Below are positions 1 through 9,172 of a DNA stretch of 64,000 nucleotides, one piece after another. Position 1 is the first letter of the stretch, and the number at the start of each line of letters is the position of its first letter. The stretch is from an uncultured Bacteroidales bacterium (GTDB lineage: Bacteria; Bacteroidota; Bacteroidia; Bacteroidales; Bacteroidaceae), in the NCBI GenBank assembly GCA_902798615.1, contig CADBXL010000026.1, forward strand, positions 1-64,000, read 5' to 3'. Both the position numbers and the translations under genes were made by a program. The notes beneath the pieces were generated by a model, which was not told the origin of the DNA, did not search any database, and saw only the letters and a program-made list of their open reading frames with translations.

Positions 1-108
1 ACAGCGCTCCTTTAATCACGCATCTATAGAATAACAGCCCTTACGGACTGCCCTATTAGGTGTCGGGCTTTCAGCCCTCGCAGTCTTGAATTCGTCGAAT
101 TCACGTTA
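1..108. repeat. Right part of a palindromic element, cut by the window edge
   Basis: Bases 1-104 match 39805-39907 almost base for base (one extra T near base 12 and a few substitutions). The match includes the border TTCGTCGAATTCACGTTA (91-108), which is the 18-bp terminal repeat of the element at 39677-39911. The left half lies outside the window. No gene is seen in 1-715; the small ORFs there run across repeats. Confidence 0.8.
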
Positions 109-390
109 ATTTACTTACGTAATTCTGCCATGTCAACACGAGCTCCATGACTGATTCGAACCTCATAGATTTGCATAATCCTCGCGCACCTGGTCTATCA
201 GTTCATCGAAGTATTCATCTACTGACATTGTACTTGCCATTATTCTCTCACGAGTGGACCAGCCTTTCGCAATTGAATGGTGTCTTTTGTCGACTGATGT
301 CTTTGTTGCTACTGTTGATATCATACCTTCTTATATGTTTTGGGGCAAAGATACAAATTCTTATTGTATTATCCAAATAATTGGGTTGGT

Positions 391-572
391 TTCGAACACA
401 GATAACACAGATTTAAGGAATCTTCTCGCTTGCGCTCGGGATTTACATCTGTGTGATCCCGGATATCTGTGGTTATATTTTTTCGAACACAGATTACACA
501 GATTGAAGAGATATGCTCGCTTGCGCTCGGGATTTACATCTGTGTGATCCCGGATATCTGTGGTTTATTTTT
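391..572. repeat. Two tandem 91-bp palindromic repeats (ACACAGAT…ATCTGTG family)
   Basis: Two near-identical units start at 391 and 482, both beginning TTCGAACACAGAT and ending GGATATCTGTGG. A diverged third unit follows to about 680, and a single copy lies at about 2993-3078. Each unit has inverted ends (ACACAGAT against ATCTGTG), so it can fold as a REP-like hairpin. The translated strings that appear here (for example EHRLHRLK) are repeat read-through, not protein. Between 573 and 715 there is only a degenerate unit and a CTCTAA-rich stretch. Confidence 0.85.
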
Positions 573-715
573 TTCTGACCACAGGAAACACGAAAGAAAC
601 GAAAGTTCTGTTCATTCCGTGGCTTCCGTGTTCAAATTGACATCTGTGAGATCACGAATATCTGTGGTCAACTCTAAGCCCTAACCTCTAACCACAAAAC
701 TCTTGTCTCTAAAAA

Positions 716-2047
716 TCAATTCTGATGAAAGAAGTCGGAGATGATTTTTCCAATTGATTTCTTGTTGTTGATGAAGGCTTCGAGTACTTTCGTCTTGCCG
801 TTTGTTGGGATGATGTCGTAATCGGCAATGGCAGCTGGCATGAGGCAGGAGTTGCCTTCGGGAACGGTTACTTCGTAACCGGTGGAGCGGACTTTGAGCT
901 TGCAGTCGCCATTGAGCACCATGAGGATGATGAAGGAGTCGTACTTGATCATGTTGCGATGGAACGGCTCTGTGGTCTCGATTACCTTGATTGAGAAGAA
1001 TGGGGTGTTGAGGATCTCGTTGGCTGTACCGATGTCTTCTGTATGTTCCGTGCGGTATTCGGGATATACATTGTAGTCGATGGCCTGTGAGGCGAGTTCG
1101 GTATGGAGTTCTCTAGGCTTGCCATCAAGTCCCGGACGGTTGTAATCGAAGATGCGATAGGTGACGTCAGAGGATTGCTGTACCTCTGCGAGCTTGATGC
1201 CTCCACAGATGGCGTGTACTCGTCCGGCTGGGAGATAGAAGACATCGCCTTTGTGCACTTCGTGCTTAGCAAGGACTTCGCAGATGGTACCGTTGGCTAC
1301 TCGCTCTTTGTATTCCTCTGGTGTTATCTGTTGCTTGAAGCCTGCATAGAGATAGGAGCCCGGTTTCGCATCGAGGATATACCACATCTCGGACTTGCCG
1401 AGCTTGTTGTGCTCGCGCTTTGCCATCTCGTCATTAGGGTGTACCTGAATGGAGAGGTCTTTGTGAGCTTCAATAATCTTGGTGAGAAGTGGAAGCTGGT
1501 TATTATATTTCTTTGCTACCTGCTTTCCAAGAATTTCCTCTGGTCTCCTGCTTATTACCTCAGTAAGGTTATAGCGTGCCCATGTGCCATTCTCTACCTC
1601 AGACTCGGAGTTGGGAACGCCTGATACGGTCCAGTCTTCTGTTCCCCATACGAGAGTCTTGCGGTTCTGCTTGAAGAGCATGGGGTAGAGTTTGTTGCGT
1701 GAGGACTCAATGACGCATCCGATGGTCATGATGCGGCAATCGGTCTTTGCTCTCATCTCATGACTAGTGCATTTCTCCACATAGACGAAGGTGTCCTTGG
1801 TGCAGAGCGTGTGCTTGCCATCGAGTACGACTTCTACCTCGCCATCCATCACATAGAATGCCTCCTGCATATCGGGATGGATATGGGCTACGGCTATCTC
1901 TCCTTCCTTGAGGGTGGTGACTGCTATCTGAGTGAGGGAACAGCCAGCCTCGCTACTGGATAGGAGGACGCGTTTCTGTCCCACTCCGTGGGAGGTGAGG
2001 ATCGGGGATATGTCGGAGAGATGTCGAATCATGTTATTGCTTTTCAA
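716..2047 (-). CDS. manA: Cupin domain fused to class I mannose-6-phosphate isomerase
   Basis: Interconverts mannose-6-phosphate and fructose-6-phosphate, feeding GDP-mannose synthesis for the surface polysaccharide; cytoplasmic. Residues about 20-110 form a small cupin (HIHPDMQEAFYVMDG, then SHEM). Residues about 120-440 are the isomerase, with the metal-site pieces IQVHPND, GKSEMWYILDA and LPAGRVHAICGG and the DYNR segment of type I enzymes. The usual short Bacteroidetes enzyme is about 320 residues, so the N-terminal cupin is an addition. It may act in sugar-nucleotide sensing or in WbuC-like chemistry; this is not known. Methionines at residues 1 and 6 are both possible starts. It is the last gene of the capsule region, separated from it by repeats and a GxxExxY gene, so it may be transcribed on its own. 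Confidence 0.9.
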   Translation of the reverse strand: MKSNNMIRHLSDISPILTSHGVGQKRVLLSSSEAGCSLTQIAVTTLKEGEIAVAHIHPDMQEAFYVMDGEVEVVLDGKHTLCTKDTFVYVEKCTSHEMRAKTDCRIMTIGCVIESSRNKLYPMLFKQNRKTLVWGTEDWTVSGVPNSESEVENGTWARYNLTEVISRRPEEILGKQVAKKYNNQLPLLTKIIEAHKDLSIQVHPNDEMAKREHNKLGKSEMWYILDAKPGSYLYAGFKQQITPEEYKERVANGTICEVLAKHEVHKGDVFYLPAGRVHAICGGIKLAEVQQSSDVTYRIFDYNRPGLDGKPRELHTELASQAIDYNVYPEYRTEHTEDIGTANEILNTPFFSIKVIETTEPFHRNMIKYDSFIILMVLNGDCKLKVRSTGYEVTVPEGNSCLMPAAIADYDIIPTNGKTKVLEAFINNKKSIGKIISDFFHQN

Positions 2048-2075
2048 GAGTTAACTCTAAACTCTAACCACTATA

Positions 2076-2425
2076 TTTCGAACACGAATCACACTAATCA
2101 AACTAATCTTTTATTCGATTTATTCGGAAGATTCATGGTCACTTTTTTCGAACACGAATCACACTAATCAAACGAATCTTTTATTCGATCTATTCGGAAG
2201 ATTCGTGGTCACTTTTTTCGAATACGAATCACACTAATCAAACTAATCTTTTATTCGATTTATTCGTAAGATTCGTGGTCACTTTTTTCGAATACGAATC
2301 ACACTAATCAAACTAATCTTTTATTCGATTTATTCGTAAGATTCGTGGTCACTTTTTTCGAACACGAATCACACTAATTAAACTAATCTTTTATTCGATT
2401 TATTCGGAAGATTCGTGGTCACTTT
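2076..2425. repeat. Five tandem 70-bp repeats (CACGAATC…GATTCGTG family)
   Basis: Five units of exactly 70 bp begin at 2076, 2146, 2216, 2286 and 2356, with a partial sixth from 2426 running into the stop codon of the GxxExxY gene. Each unit carries CACGAATC near one end and GATTCGTG near the other, so it is an imperfect palindrome. There are no variable spacers, so this is not a CRISPR array. Single related units lie on the other side of the gene (2841-2876 and about 2955-2992). Confidence 0.92.
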
Positions 2426-2456
2426 TTTCGAGCACGAATCTCTCTAATCTTACGAA

Positions 2457-2843
2457 TTAAAGAACCATACGTTCTTTTTCTAATTCTTCAGCGTTACCGA
2501 AATTAAGCAAAAGCCCCAGCTTATAACCTGTGACATGAAGGTAATTGTAAACCTGAGATCGATGAGCGTCATCTAATGCGCTTACCGCCTTCAACTCGAG
2601 GATTATCTTTCCAAAGCATATGAAGTCTGCTTTATAGGTTTGCTTTAGCTCCACGCCATCATACACGATTTTGAGTTCTTTCTCTCGCTCGTAGGGTATC
2701 CCCTGCTTCTGGAACTCAATCTCAAGTGCCTCTTGATAAACCGCCTCAAGGAAGCCATGTCCCAACGTGTTATACACCTTGAACGCTGCTCCTACAATCT
2801 TATAGCTCTCTTCCTTGTAGATTATCACAGTTTCTTTATTCAC
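2457..2843 (-). CDS. GxxExxY protein (PD-(D/E)XK nuclease-like fold), copy 1
   Basis: The family name motif is GFLEAVY. It is followed by a PD-(D/E)XK-like core (ADFI, then IILELKAV) and the conserved C-terminal NYLHVTGYKLGLLLNFG. Biochemical function is not established for this family; nuclease activity is inferred from the fold. The reading frame is open up to 2924, but the extra N-terminal residues are a translation of the repeat (QKRLVRLGRFV). The conserved protein starts near the GTG at 2843. It is flanked on both sides by the CACGAATC repeat family, with the tandem array touching its 3' end. It lies between the manA fusion and the WcaJ-type gene, on the same strand, and has no evident role in polysaccharide synthesis. 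Confidence 0.88.
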   Translation of the reverse strand: MNKETVIIYKEESYKIVGAAFKVYNTLGHGFLEAVYQEALEIEFQKQGIPYEREKELKIVYDGVELKQTYKADFICFGKIILELKAVSALDDAHRSQVYNYLHVTGYKLGLLLNFGNAEELEKERMVL

Positions 2844-2949
2844 CACGAATCTTCCTAATCGAACTAATCTTTTTTGGTAGATGACAATATTGGATAAGAT
2901 TGCCTTGCTTCCAAATAATAGCAACTAATCATCTACATGAAAGTACCAT

Positions 2950-3078
2950 TATTTATTCGTGTTATTCGGAAGATTCGTGGTCACTTTTTATTTTCGAACA
3001 CAGATTACACAGATTTAAGGGATGTTTCGCTTACGCTAAGGATTTACATCTGAGTGATCCCGGATATCTGTGGTTAAA
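2950..3078. repeat. Solo repeat units upstream of GxxExxY copy 1
   Basis: At about 2955-2992 there is a single half-unit of the 70-bp family (GGAAGATTCGTGGTCACTTT). It is joined directly to one copy of the 91-bp family (about 2993-3078, TTCGAACACAGATTACACAG to ATATCTGTGG). The two repeat families thus abut here, as if they share insertion points. Confidence 0.75.
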
Positions 3079-3102
3079 CTATAACTCAACGAAAATATGC
3101 TG

Positions 3103-4488
3103 TTAATACGCGTTGCCTTTCTCGCCTCCGAGGGCGTTGGTGATAGTCTTGAAGATAATCTTGAGGTCGAGGAGGAGGCTCCAGTTTTCTACGTACCAGA
3201 TGTCTTTCTTAATGCGTTCTTCCATCATCCAGAGTTCGGAGGTTTCACCTCGTGAGCCTGTGACCTGTGCCCAACCTGTTATTCCCGGCTTAGTATAGTG
3301 GCGAACCATGTATTTATCTACTAAGGCTCCATATTCTTCAGTATGCTTGACCATGTGTGGACGTGGACCTACGATACTCATATCGCCCAGAAGGACGTTG
3401 ATGAACTGTGGCAGTTCGTCGATGTTAGTCTTGCGCATGATGTTGCCCCACTTGGTTTTGCGTGGATCATTCTTTGTTGCCTGTACCTTATCGGCATCGG
3501 CATTTACACGCATGGAACGGAACTTGAGACAGGTAAACTCATCTCCGTTGATTCCATTACGTTTCTGTCGGAAGAATACTGGTCCAGGCATCGTGATCTT
3601 TGTGATAAGAGCGACGATGGCTGCTATCCACCAGAAGCATGTGACAAGGAACGTGAGGGATACAAGGACATCGAACAGACGCTTTGTGATGCGGTTGAAT
3701 GGATTGAGCAACGGCTCACTACGCAAGGTGAGGACTGGAACATCATCCACATATTCAACCTTCATAGCTCGATGAACATAGTTGCGAACGTTCGGAACAG
3801 AATAGAATCGGATGAGGTGATTCTCGCAATAGTTCATAATCTGCAATATTTCCTCGGAACGTGATGATGAGAGATTGCAGAAGAGCATATCAACGTGATT
3901 GTTGTCGAGATAACTTGTTATCTGACTTACGGTTCCAAGGCGCTGAAGTGTCTCTGGGAGGTGTGTTGATGGCTGATCCTCAAAATATCCCTTAACATTA
4001 TAGCCAGTGGAGAGATCGAGCGCCATTCTATCGTATAATGCACGAAGATTGACCCCTGCTCCTGCGAATACTACAGTTCTGCGATCTTTGCCTCTTCTTC
4101 GTGTCGCTCTAAGCAAGAGTCTGCTAATGACACGTGAAGCTGATATTGTCAGGATGAGAACCGCGATGTTTATTGCAAGAATCATCCAATGGAAGTCATA
4201 AAGACGCGCCAAACTTATGAGTACGGAATATGCCACCGCCATGAGGATAGCTGTACCGATAGCCTTAGAGATGATTTGCTCAGCCTTTACGAAACGGTTC
4301 TGCGCAATTGGAGTATTTATAATGACGGATATAAGATATGCCATATTCCACAGCATCTGCGCCATGTGGGTGGTGGGTTTCATTCCAAGATGAGAACCCA
4401 AAACAAATACGGCATTTAGAAGCAGTATATCAACTGCTATCACCATCCAACGGGACAGACCTGCCCTATCCGATATTTGAACTTGCAT
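3103..4488 (-). CDS. Undecaprenyl-phosphate sugar phosphotransferase (WcaJ type, large form)
   Basis: Transfers a sugar-1-phosphate from a UDP-sugar to undecaprenyl phosphate, the first membrane step of polysaccharide repeat-unit assembly. The first 120 or so residues hold four hydrophobic segments. A CoA-binding-like middle domain follows (VVFAGAGVN). The C-terminal sugar transferase domain has KRLFDVLVS, PVFFRQKRNG, FRSMRVNAD, NIDELPQFINVLLGDMS and VGPRP. Length (461) fits the WcaJ/WbaP-like class. It has its own promoter-leader (4545-4669) and is separated from the aminotransferase by a hairpin, so it seems to be a separate transcription unit. The sugar specificity cannot be read from the sequence. 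A second, short initiating transferase lies at 6231-6824. Confidence 0.93.
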   Translation of the reverse strand: MQVQISDRAGLSRWMVIAVDILLLNAVFVLGSHLGMKPTTHMAQMLWNMAYLISVIINTPIAQNRFVKAEQIISKAIGTAILMAVAYSVLISLARLYDFHWMILAINIAVLILTISASRVISRLLLRATRRRGKDRRTVVFAGAGVNLRALYDRMALDLSTGYNVKGYFEDQPSTHLPETLQRLGTVSQITSYLDNNHVDMLFCNLSSSRSEEILQIMNYCENHLIRFYSVPNVRNYVHRAMKVEYVDDVPVLTLRSEPLLNPFNRITKRLFDVLVSLTFLVTCFWWIAAIVALITKITMPGPVFFRQKRNGINGDEFTCLKFRSMRVNADADKVQATKNDPRKTKWGNIMRKTNIDELPQFINVLLGDMSIVGPRPHMVKHTEEYGALVDKYMVRHYTKPGITGWAQVTGSRGETSELWMMEERIKKDIWYVENWSLLLDLKIIFKTITNALGGEKGNAY

Positions 4489-4544
4489 TTATTTGGTTGT
4501 TTTTCGATATGCTTTCAACTATAGCTCCTCAAACAGATATGATA

Positions 4545-4669
4545 CGGAAACAAGACTTTTCCCAAAGGAATTGTATTCTCTTGGGAAATAACACATTAGG
4601 AGCCGAATTGTACAAACTTGGGAATTTTTAGATTAAAATCCAGTTTTCCACAAATCGCGGACAAAGGTA
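4545..4669 (-). promoter_or_regulatory. Promoter and leader of the WcaJ-type gene, shared with the 32.6-kb leader
   Basis: Read on the minus strand, TACCTTTG (4662-4669) is a Bacteroidetes -7 box. The leader below it shares blocks in the same order with the leader at 32650-32764: AAATTCCCAAGTT, CTCCTAA and GGAAAAGTCTT. It also holds a hairpin TTTCCCAA…TTGGGAAA (about 4559-4587). The remaining bases up to 4876 hold only the hairpin at 4811-4850. Confidence 0.7.
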
Positions 4670-4810
4670 GTGTTTTTTTTTGAATATCACAAACATTTTG
4701 TTCAATATTTCTATATTTGTCAATATTTTTGAGGTAATTCAAGAATTTCACAACAATAATGATGCAGATTATGATATAGAGATGAAAAGGAAATGATAAT
4801 ACATAAATGA

Positions 4811-4850
4811 CTACAGCTGTTACGGTAGGTGATACACGTAACAGCTGTAG
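4811..4850 (-). terminator. Perfect 14-bp hairpin after the aminotransferase gene
   Basis: CTACAGCTGTTACG (4811-4824) pairs fully with CGTAACAGCTGTAG (4837-4850) across a 12-base loop. It lies 26 bases past the aminotransferase stop codon. No long U-run follows on the minus strand, so it may be a weak terminator or an RNA 3'-end stabiliser. Confidence 0.6.
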
Positions 4851-4876
4851 TGGTAGGGGAAATAGTATGCAGGATA

Positions 4877-6196
4877 CTATGCTATTGTCTTAACGATGTC
4901 AACGAAATTTTCAATGACGTAATCGAGATCCTCCTGACTCATGCGTGTATTGAGCGGGAGAGTCATTGTATTCTCGAACATCTTATAGGCATTAGGATAG
5001 TCCTTGATATCGAAACCGAGGGCTTTGTAAGCAGTCATCATAGGGAGTGGCTTGTAGTGCACGTTGGTTGCAATGCCACGTTCTGCCATTTTGATGATAA
5101 CATCATTGACCTGCTCACGAGTCTTGCCTGTGAGACGCACGATATAGAGATGATGACTTGAGCAATGGTTAGCACCTGTATGGTCAAGATAGATAAGTTT
5201 CACACCTTTATCAGCAATCTCTGCATTGAGTTCATCGATAGCTTTATTCAATTGTACCACCATCTTCTGACGCTTCTTGAGCATCTCAGGATAGCGCTCA
5301 AGCTGAGCAAGTCCGATAGCAGCCATGATATCGGTCATATTGCACTTATACCATGGTCCGATAACATCATATTCCCATGCTCCAAGTTGTGTCTTGGCAA
5401 GGGCATCCTTGTTCTGACCATGAAGTGAGTAAAGCTGACAGAGACGATAGAGATATTCATTCCATGTCTCGCCCTCTATATATGGTACGCTTGGGGCATT
5501 ATTGAGAGTCCAGTCACCTGTAAGCTGAGGAACAGTTTCATTACCGAATGGGAGATTCCATGTGAGAGCTCCACCTTCTGCTGTGGTAAGATTCTTTACT
5601 GCATGGAATGAGAATGATGAGAAATCACCAATCTCTCCAGCCATCTTACCATGCCACTGGCTTCCGAAGGCATGAGCACAATCAGATGAGATTATGATGC
5701 GACCAAAACGCTTCTGAAGTTCGTTGGTTGGGTGGAAGAGAGACTTCTTCTGCTCGATGATTTCGTGAATCTTATCATATTCACACACAACACCTCCGAG
5801 GTCAACAGGGACGATAACCTTAGTGCGCTCGGTGATAGCATCAGAAAGCTTCTGAAGATCCATCTGCTGATTGTGCTCATTGGAGTCAACAATCACGAGT
5901 CGGCATCCTACATGCTGTGTAACACTGGCACTTGCCGTATATGTGTAAGCAGGAACGATGACTTCGTCATCAGGTCCAACTCCGATAAGACGGAGGGCAA
6001 GTTCCATTGCTGCAGTAGCAGAGTTAAGACATACGGTTTTCTCTGTGTGAACATATGAGGAAATCCTTCTTTCGAACTCCTTTGTCTTTGGTCCTGTAGT
6101 AATCCATCCACTCATTATGGCTTCAGCAGCAAGTTTTGCTTCTGCTTCTGACATATCAGGTGGTGAGAATGGGACCTTACGCATTTTCATTGTCAT
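4877..6196 (-). CDS. DegT/DnrJ/EryC1/StrS-family sugar aminotransferase
   Basis: A PLP-dependent enzyme that aminates a keto-sugar nucleotide. Visible features are the N-terminal KVPFSPPDMSEAEAKLAAEA, GWITTGPKTKEFE, NSATAAMELALR, the DCAHAFG segment, and the PLP lysine in SFSSFSFHAVKNLTTAEGG. The frame is open to 6313, but those residues overlap the next gene in another frame and look non-coding. ATG codons at 6196, 6190 and 6184 are the real candidates; I chose 6196. It lies next to a short sugar transferase and near a GNAT acetyltransferase, a trio like PglC/PglD/PglE in N-acetylated di-amino sugar synthesis. The substrate is not shown, since the only dehydratase seen is the CapE type. Confidence 0.92.
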   Translation of the reverse strand: MTMKMRKVPFSPPDMSEAEAKLAAEAIMSGWITTGPKTKEFERRISSYVHTEKTVCLNSATAAMELALRLIGVGPDDEVIVPAYTYTASASVTQHVGCRLVIVDSNEHNQQMDLQKLSDAITERTKVIVPVDLGGVVCEYDKIHEIIEQKKSLFHPTNELQKRFGRIIISSDCAHAFGSQWHGKMAGEIGDFSSFSFHAVKNLTTAEGGALTWNLPFGNETVPQLTGDWTLNNAPSVPYIEGETWNEYLYRLCQLYSLHGQNKDALAKTQLGAWEYDVIGPWYKCNMTDIMAAIGLAQLERYPEMLKKRQKMVVQLNKAIDELNAEIADKGVKLIYLDHTGANHCSSHHLYIVRLTGKTREQVNDVIIKMAERGIATNVHYKPLPMMTAYKALGFDIKDYPNAYKMFENTMTLPLNTRMSQEDLDYVIENFVDIVKTIA

Positions 6197-6230
6197 TTGT
6201 ATTATTATTTTATAATTGAAATAATTATTG

Positions 6231-6824
6231 TTATCTTTCAGTAATGATGACCTTAAAGGTCTCAAAAATGAGCTTAATGTCATACCAGAAACTTGCATTC
6301 TGCACGTACTCAAGATAGAGCTTTATCTTTTCCTGCATTATGACATTAATATAATAATTCTCAGGATCCTCCGCTTTCTCCATAAGCTCATTTTCATTAC
6401 GGAACTTGATAGAAGCAGGATCGGTTATTCCGGGACGAACATCAAGCACATGCATCTGTTCTTCTGTCCAGTAGTTGACATAATGACGTACTTCCGGTCG
6501 TGGTCCGACAAGACTCATATCTCCAAGAAAGACATTTATGAGCTGTGGCAATTCATCGAATTTGTATTTCCGGATGAAGTATCCACTCTTGGTGACACGT
6601 GGATCACGTCCTCCGATGGTAACGAGTGAGCCTTTGTCTGATCCTACTCTCATAGAGCGGAACTTGAAGATGCGAAAGTCTTTGTTATGACGCCCAACAC
6701 GTACCTGGCGATAGAATACTGGGCCTTTTGAGTCGAGTTTTATCCAAATTGCAAGTATTATAAATATGGGACATAGGAACAGGAGTCCGCAGGCACTTGC
6801 AAAAATATCAAATATTCGTTTCAT
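6231..6824 (-). CDS. Short bacterial sugar transferase (PglC-like initiating enzyme)
   Basis: 197 residues, the minimal monotopic phosphoglycosyl transferase form: one N-terminal re-entrant hydrophobic helix ([19 protein letters not shown]), [34 protein letters not shown] and VGPRPEVR. Transfers a phosphosugar, often a di-N-acetylated one, from UDP to undecaprenyl phosphate. It lies 35 bases before the aminotransferase and is probably co-transcribed with it. The presence of two initiating enzymes in the locus (this one and 3103-4488) suggests two repeat-unit systems, or a recent replacement. Confidence 0.93.
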   Translation of the reverse strand: MKRIFDIFASACGLLFLCPIFIILAIWIKLDSKGPVFYRQVRVGRHNKDFRIFKFRSMRVGSDKGSLVTIGGRDPRVTKSGYFIRKYKFDELPQLINVFLGDMSLVGPRPEVRHYVNYWTEEQMHVLDVRPGITDPASIKFRNENELMEKAEDPENYYINVIMQEKIKLYLEYVQNASFWYDIKLIFETFKVIITER

Positions 6825-6859
6825 TAAATGTTTTTGTTTTTGAGAAGAATAACCATTTA

Positions 6860-7921
6860 TTAATCATCTACATACCAAGAAGGTTTGAGGATATGGCTCC
6901 ACATCTGTGTGAACAACAGTTGCCAACGGCTTTCTTTATATACCATTTGATTTTTCCAGCCGTTTTTCCACCATCTCTGAAACCTAAAGATAATTTCACG
7001 AACTGGATTATATTTGTGCTCACGCTCTACTTCAGGATGCAGGATATCATTAAGACTTCTTTCTACCAATGCAGCATCAACAGGAAGTTCAGGAAAAAGT
7101 TCTGACGAAAAACCAAGATATCGGGTACAGATTGCATTAACAACAGCAAGATATTGCTTCATCCCTACTCTATCCAGTGTTTGCAGGAGCCACTGCCAGT
7201 CAATATTATTTGCCTGTACAAAGAATGCCCAATCAAGTACGAGCCTCAGTTTCATATTCTTGGATGCGAAATGCTCTCCACTATGGCGAAGAAGATAGAG
7301 AGCATTGAAGCGTATAGAAGGATAATAGAGATTGGGAATCTCTTTATCTGGATAGGCATTTAATTCCTCATGAAGAATCTTTTCTATCTCTGCAGTAGAA
7401 CGATGTGCATGAACGTTGAGGAATTCGTAATGATTCTCAATTGTCTTGCCTTTATAATTAAGCTCAGAATGCTTATGGTGCGAGGTATTACTCTTTATTC
7501 CGAGTTTCTGACATATAACCCGATCAGTTTCCTCCCATTTACCAAAAGTGTAGATGTCAATATCACCAGTTGGACGCGAGTCGGGCTTTGGCCAGAAGAG
7601 AGAAAGGCCATATCCTTTGAGAAGGAGCATACGGATACCATGCTTCTGCAGGAAACTGGAAATCTCAGCTATTATATCCTTATGAATCCTATTGATACTC
7701 TCAAGGTATGTAATCTGTCGCATCCAGTCCATTATGAAGTCGATATGCGGACGATCTTCTGCAGAAAGATGCTCAATTGCTCCGAAAGCGACTCCTAACA
7801 CCCCTTGGCTTGAGGAATAGTGCATCATCTCAGTCCAATCGAGTTTGGATGAGATAGGCCCCGGAGTTCCAGAAACGCTAATACGAATTAATTGAACAAG
7901 TTGTTGCTCAAGAATAGACAT
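6860..7921 (-). CDS. Nucleotidyltransferase-fold protein of the NTP_transf_5 type
   Basis: 353 residues with a nucleotidyltransferase core: LLLKGYGLSLFWPKPDSRPTGDIDIYTF carries the conserved KG, R and GDIDIY positions of the polysaccharide-locus family PF14907. A helical segment with RHSGEHFASK follows. These proteins are common in Bacteroidetes capsule clusters; the reaction is not known. Three bases separate it from the upstream glycosyltransferase, so it is in the same operon. The C-terminal part is rich in W and basic residues. Confidence 0.82.
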   Translation of the reverse strand: MSILEQQLVQLIRISVSGTPGPISSKLDWTEMMHYSSSQGVLGVAFGAIEHLSAEDRPHIDFIMDWMRQITYLESINRIHKDIIAEISSFLQKHGIRMLLLKGYGLSLFWPKPDSRPTGDIDIYTFGKWEETDRVICQKLGIKSNTSHHKHSELNYKGKTIENHYEFLNVHAHRSTAEIEKILHEELNAYPDKEIPNLYYPSIRFNALYLLRHSGEHFASKNMKLRLVLDWAFFVQANNIDWQWLLQTLDRVGMKQYLAVVNAICTRYLGFSSELFPELPVDAALVERSLNDILHPEVEREHKYNPVREIIFRFQRWWKNGWKNQMVYKESRWQLLFTQMWSHILKPSWYVDD

Positions 7922-7924
7922 GGG

Positions 7925-9172
7925 CTATTTTACTACAGACCTGATGACATCCACATACTTCTGGGTGCCAACTTCACGGGTCAAATTCTGCATAACGAAT
8001 TTACGGCCATTCTGACCATATTCCTTGCAGAGGTCCCGATTCTCATATAACTTGATTATGGCATTTTTGAAAGCCTCCTTATCACCAGCCTTAGTGAAGA
8101 TACCACAATTATTATCGGATAGAATTGATTTTATCTCATTCTCATCAAAGTTTGCAAGAACAGGACGTGAAGCTGACATAATGCTCCATGTCTTTGAAGG
8201 AACACTGTTAGAACCTACTCCAGGCTTAGAAATTATAATACCAACATCACCAAGACTAAACACATGACTGATGTCCTCATAAGGTTGGAACGGAAGCATG
8301 ATTACATTTGTGAGGGAGTCACGCTTCACGATTTCCTCTACTTGCTGCTTATACGCTCCTTCTCCAACAAGGATAAGTCCGATTTCCGGATGTGAATCTT
8401 TAAGTTCTTTCATCACATCGAGAAGCATATCCATATTCTGTGTGAGTCCTATGTTTCCACTATATTCTATATAGAACTTAGTCTGATCGATATTGTACTT
8501 ACCGATAAGCTTGTTCTCAGAACGATCCACATGAACCACGGCATTCTGATCTACCCAATTATAGACTACGACAATCTTATCCTCAGGAACTCCCTTTGCC
8601 ATTATATTGCGTTTGAAATCCTCAGAGATAACGATTATCTTATCCGCATGCTTATAGGTGAAGTTCTCGATAACACGTCCTATCTTCCATAGGAGAGAAC
8701 CTTTCTTGGCTAATGAGGTGCCGACAAGAGAATCTGGAAAAATATCCTGAAGGTTATAGACAAATGGTATTCTGCGAAACTTCTTCACGAAAGCCCCAAC
8801 AATACCAAGGATAGGAGGAGTACTTGCAAGGAACATAACATTACAATTCATTGCATTCTTTCCCCACATGCACTTGCTGAACTGAATGCCACAACTGAGG
8901 AAATACCTCAAAGCACGCATCAGAGGGTTCTTTCCCTCACCATAAAGCGAGAAACGAACTATTGTAAGACGGTCTTTATATTTCTGCTCAATAGCATATT
9001 TCTGCTTATATTCCTTTCTGACATTAAGGGAAATACCACGTGTAGGAGTTGGGACATAGACGACGCAATCCATACCAGCCTTAGCAAAGTCTTCATGAAG
9101 ATTCTGCCAAAGATATGAACTTGCCGCCTGTTCAGGAACAAAATATGCGTAAGGAGCTAATATCTTTATCAT
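7925..9172 (-). CDS. Glycosyltransferase family 4, WbuB-like
   Basis: 415 residues with GT-B fold signs: the N-terminal acceptor domain (MIKILAPYAYFVPEQAASSY), VYNLQDIFPDSL typical of WbuB-like L-fucosamine transferases, DKIIVISEDFKRNI, YSGNIGLTQNMDMLL and the donor-site region PGVGSNSVPSKTWSIMSASRPVLA. Given the complete UDP-L-FucNAc synthesis set at 22234-25791, transfer of N-acetyl-L-fucosamine is a reasonable inference. It overlaps no gene; the GNAT gene ends one base upstream of its start. Confidence 0.9.
   Translation of the reverse strand: MIKILAPYAYFVPEQAASSYLWQNLHEDFAKAGMDCVVYVPTPTRGISLNVRKEYKQKYAIEQKYKDRLTIVRFSLYGEGKNPLMRALRYFLSCGIQFSKCMWGKNAMNCNVMFLASTPPILGIVGAFVKKFRRIPFVYNLQDIFPDSLVGTSLAKKGSLLWKIGRVIENFTYKHADKIIVISEDFKRNIMAKGVPEDKIVVVYNWVDQNAVVHVDRSENKLIGKYNIDQTKFYIEYSGNIGLTQNMDMLLDVMKELKDSHPEIGLILVGEGAYKQQVEEIVKRDSLTNVIMLPFQPYEDISHVFSLGDVGIIISKPGVGSNSVPSKTWSIMSASRPVLANFDENEIKSILSDNNCGIFTKAGDKEAFKNAIIKLYENRDLCKEYGQNGRKFVMQNLTREVGTQKYVDVIRSVVK

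Noticed and set aside
147..684. Several small plus-strand ORFs at the left end
   Set aside because: They translate the 91-bp repeats (EHRLHRLK and similar strings) and have no coding features.
2076..2425. CRISPR array
   Set aside because: The 70-bp units are contiguous and alike over their whole length. There are no unique spacers and no cas genes.
6197..6313. 39-residue N-terminal extension of the aminotransferase
   Set aside because: It overlaps the sugar transferase gene in another frame and lacks family similarity. The family starts at KVPFSPP.
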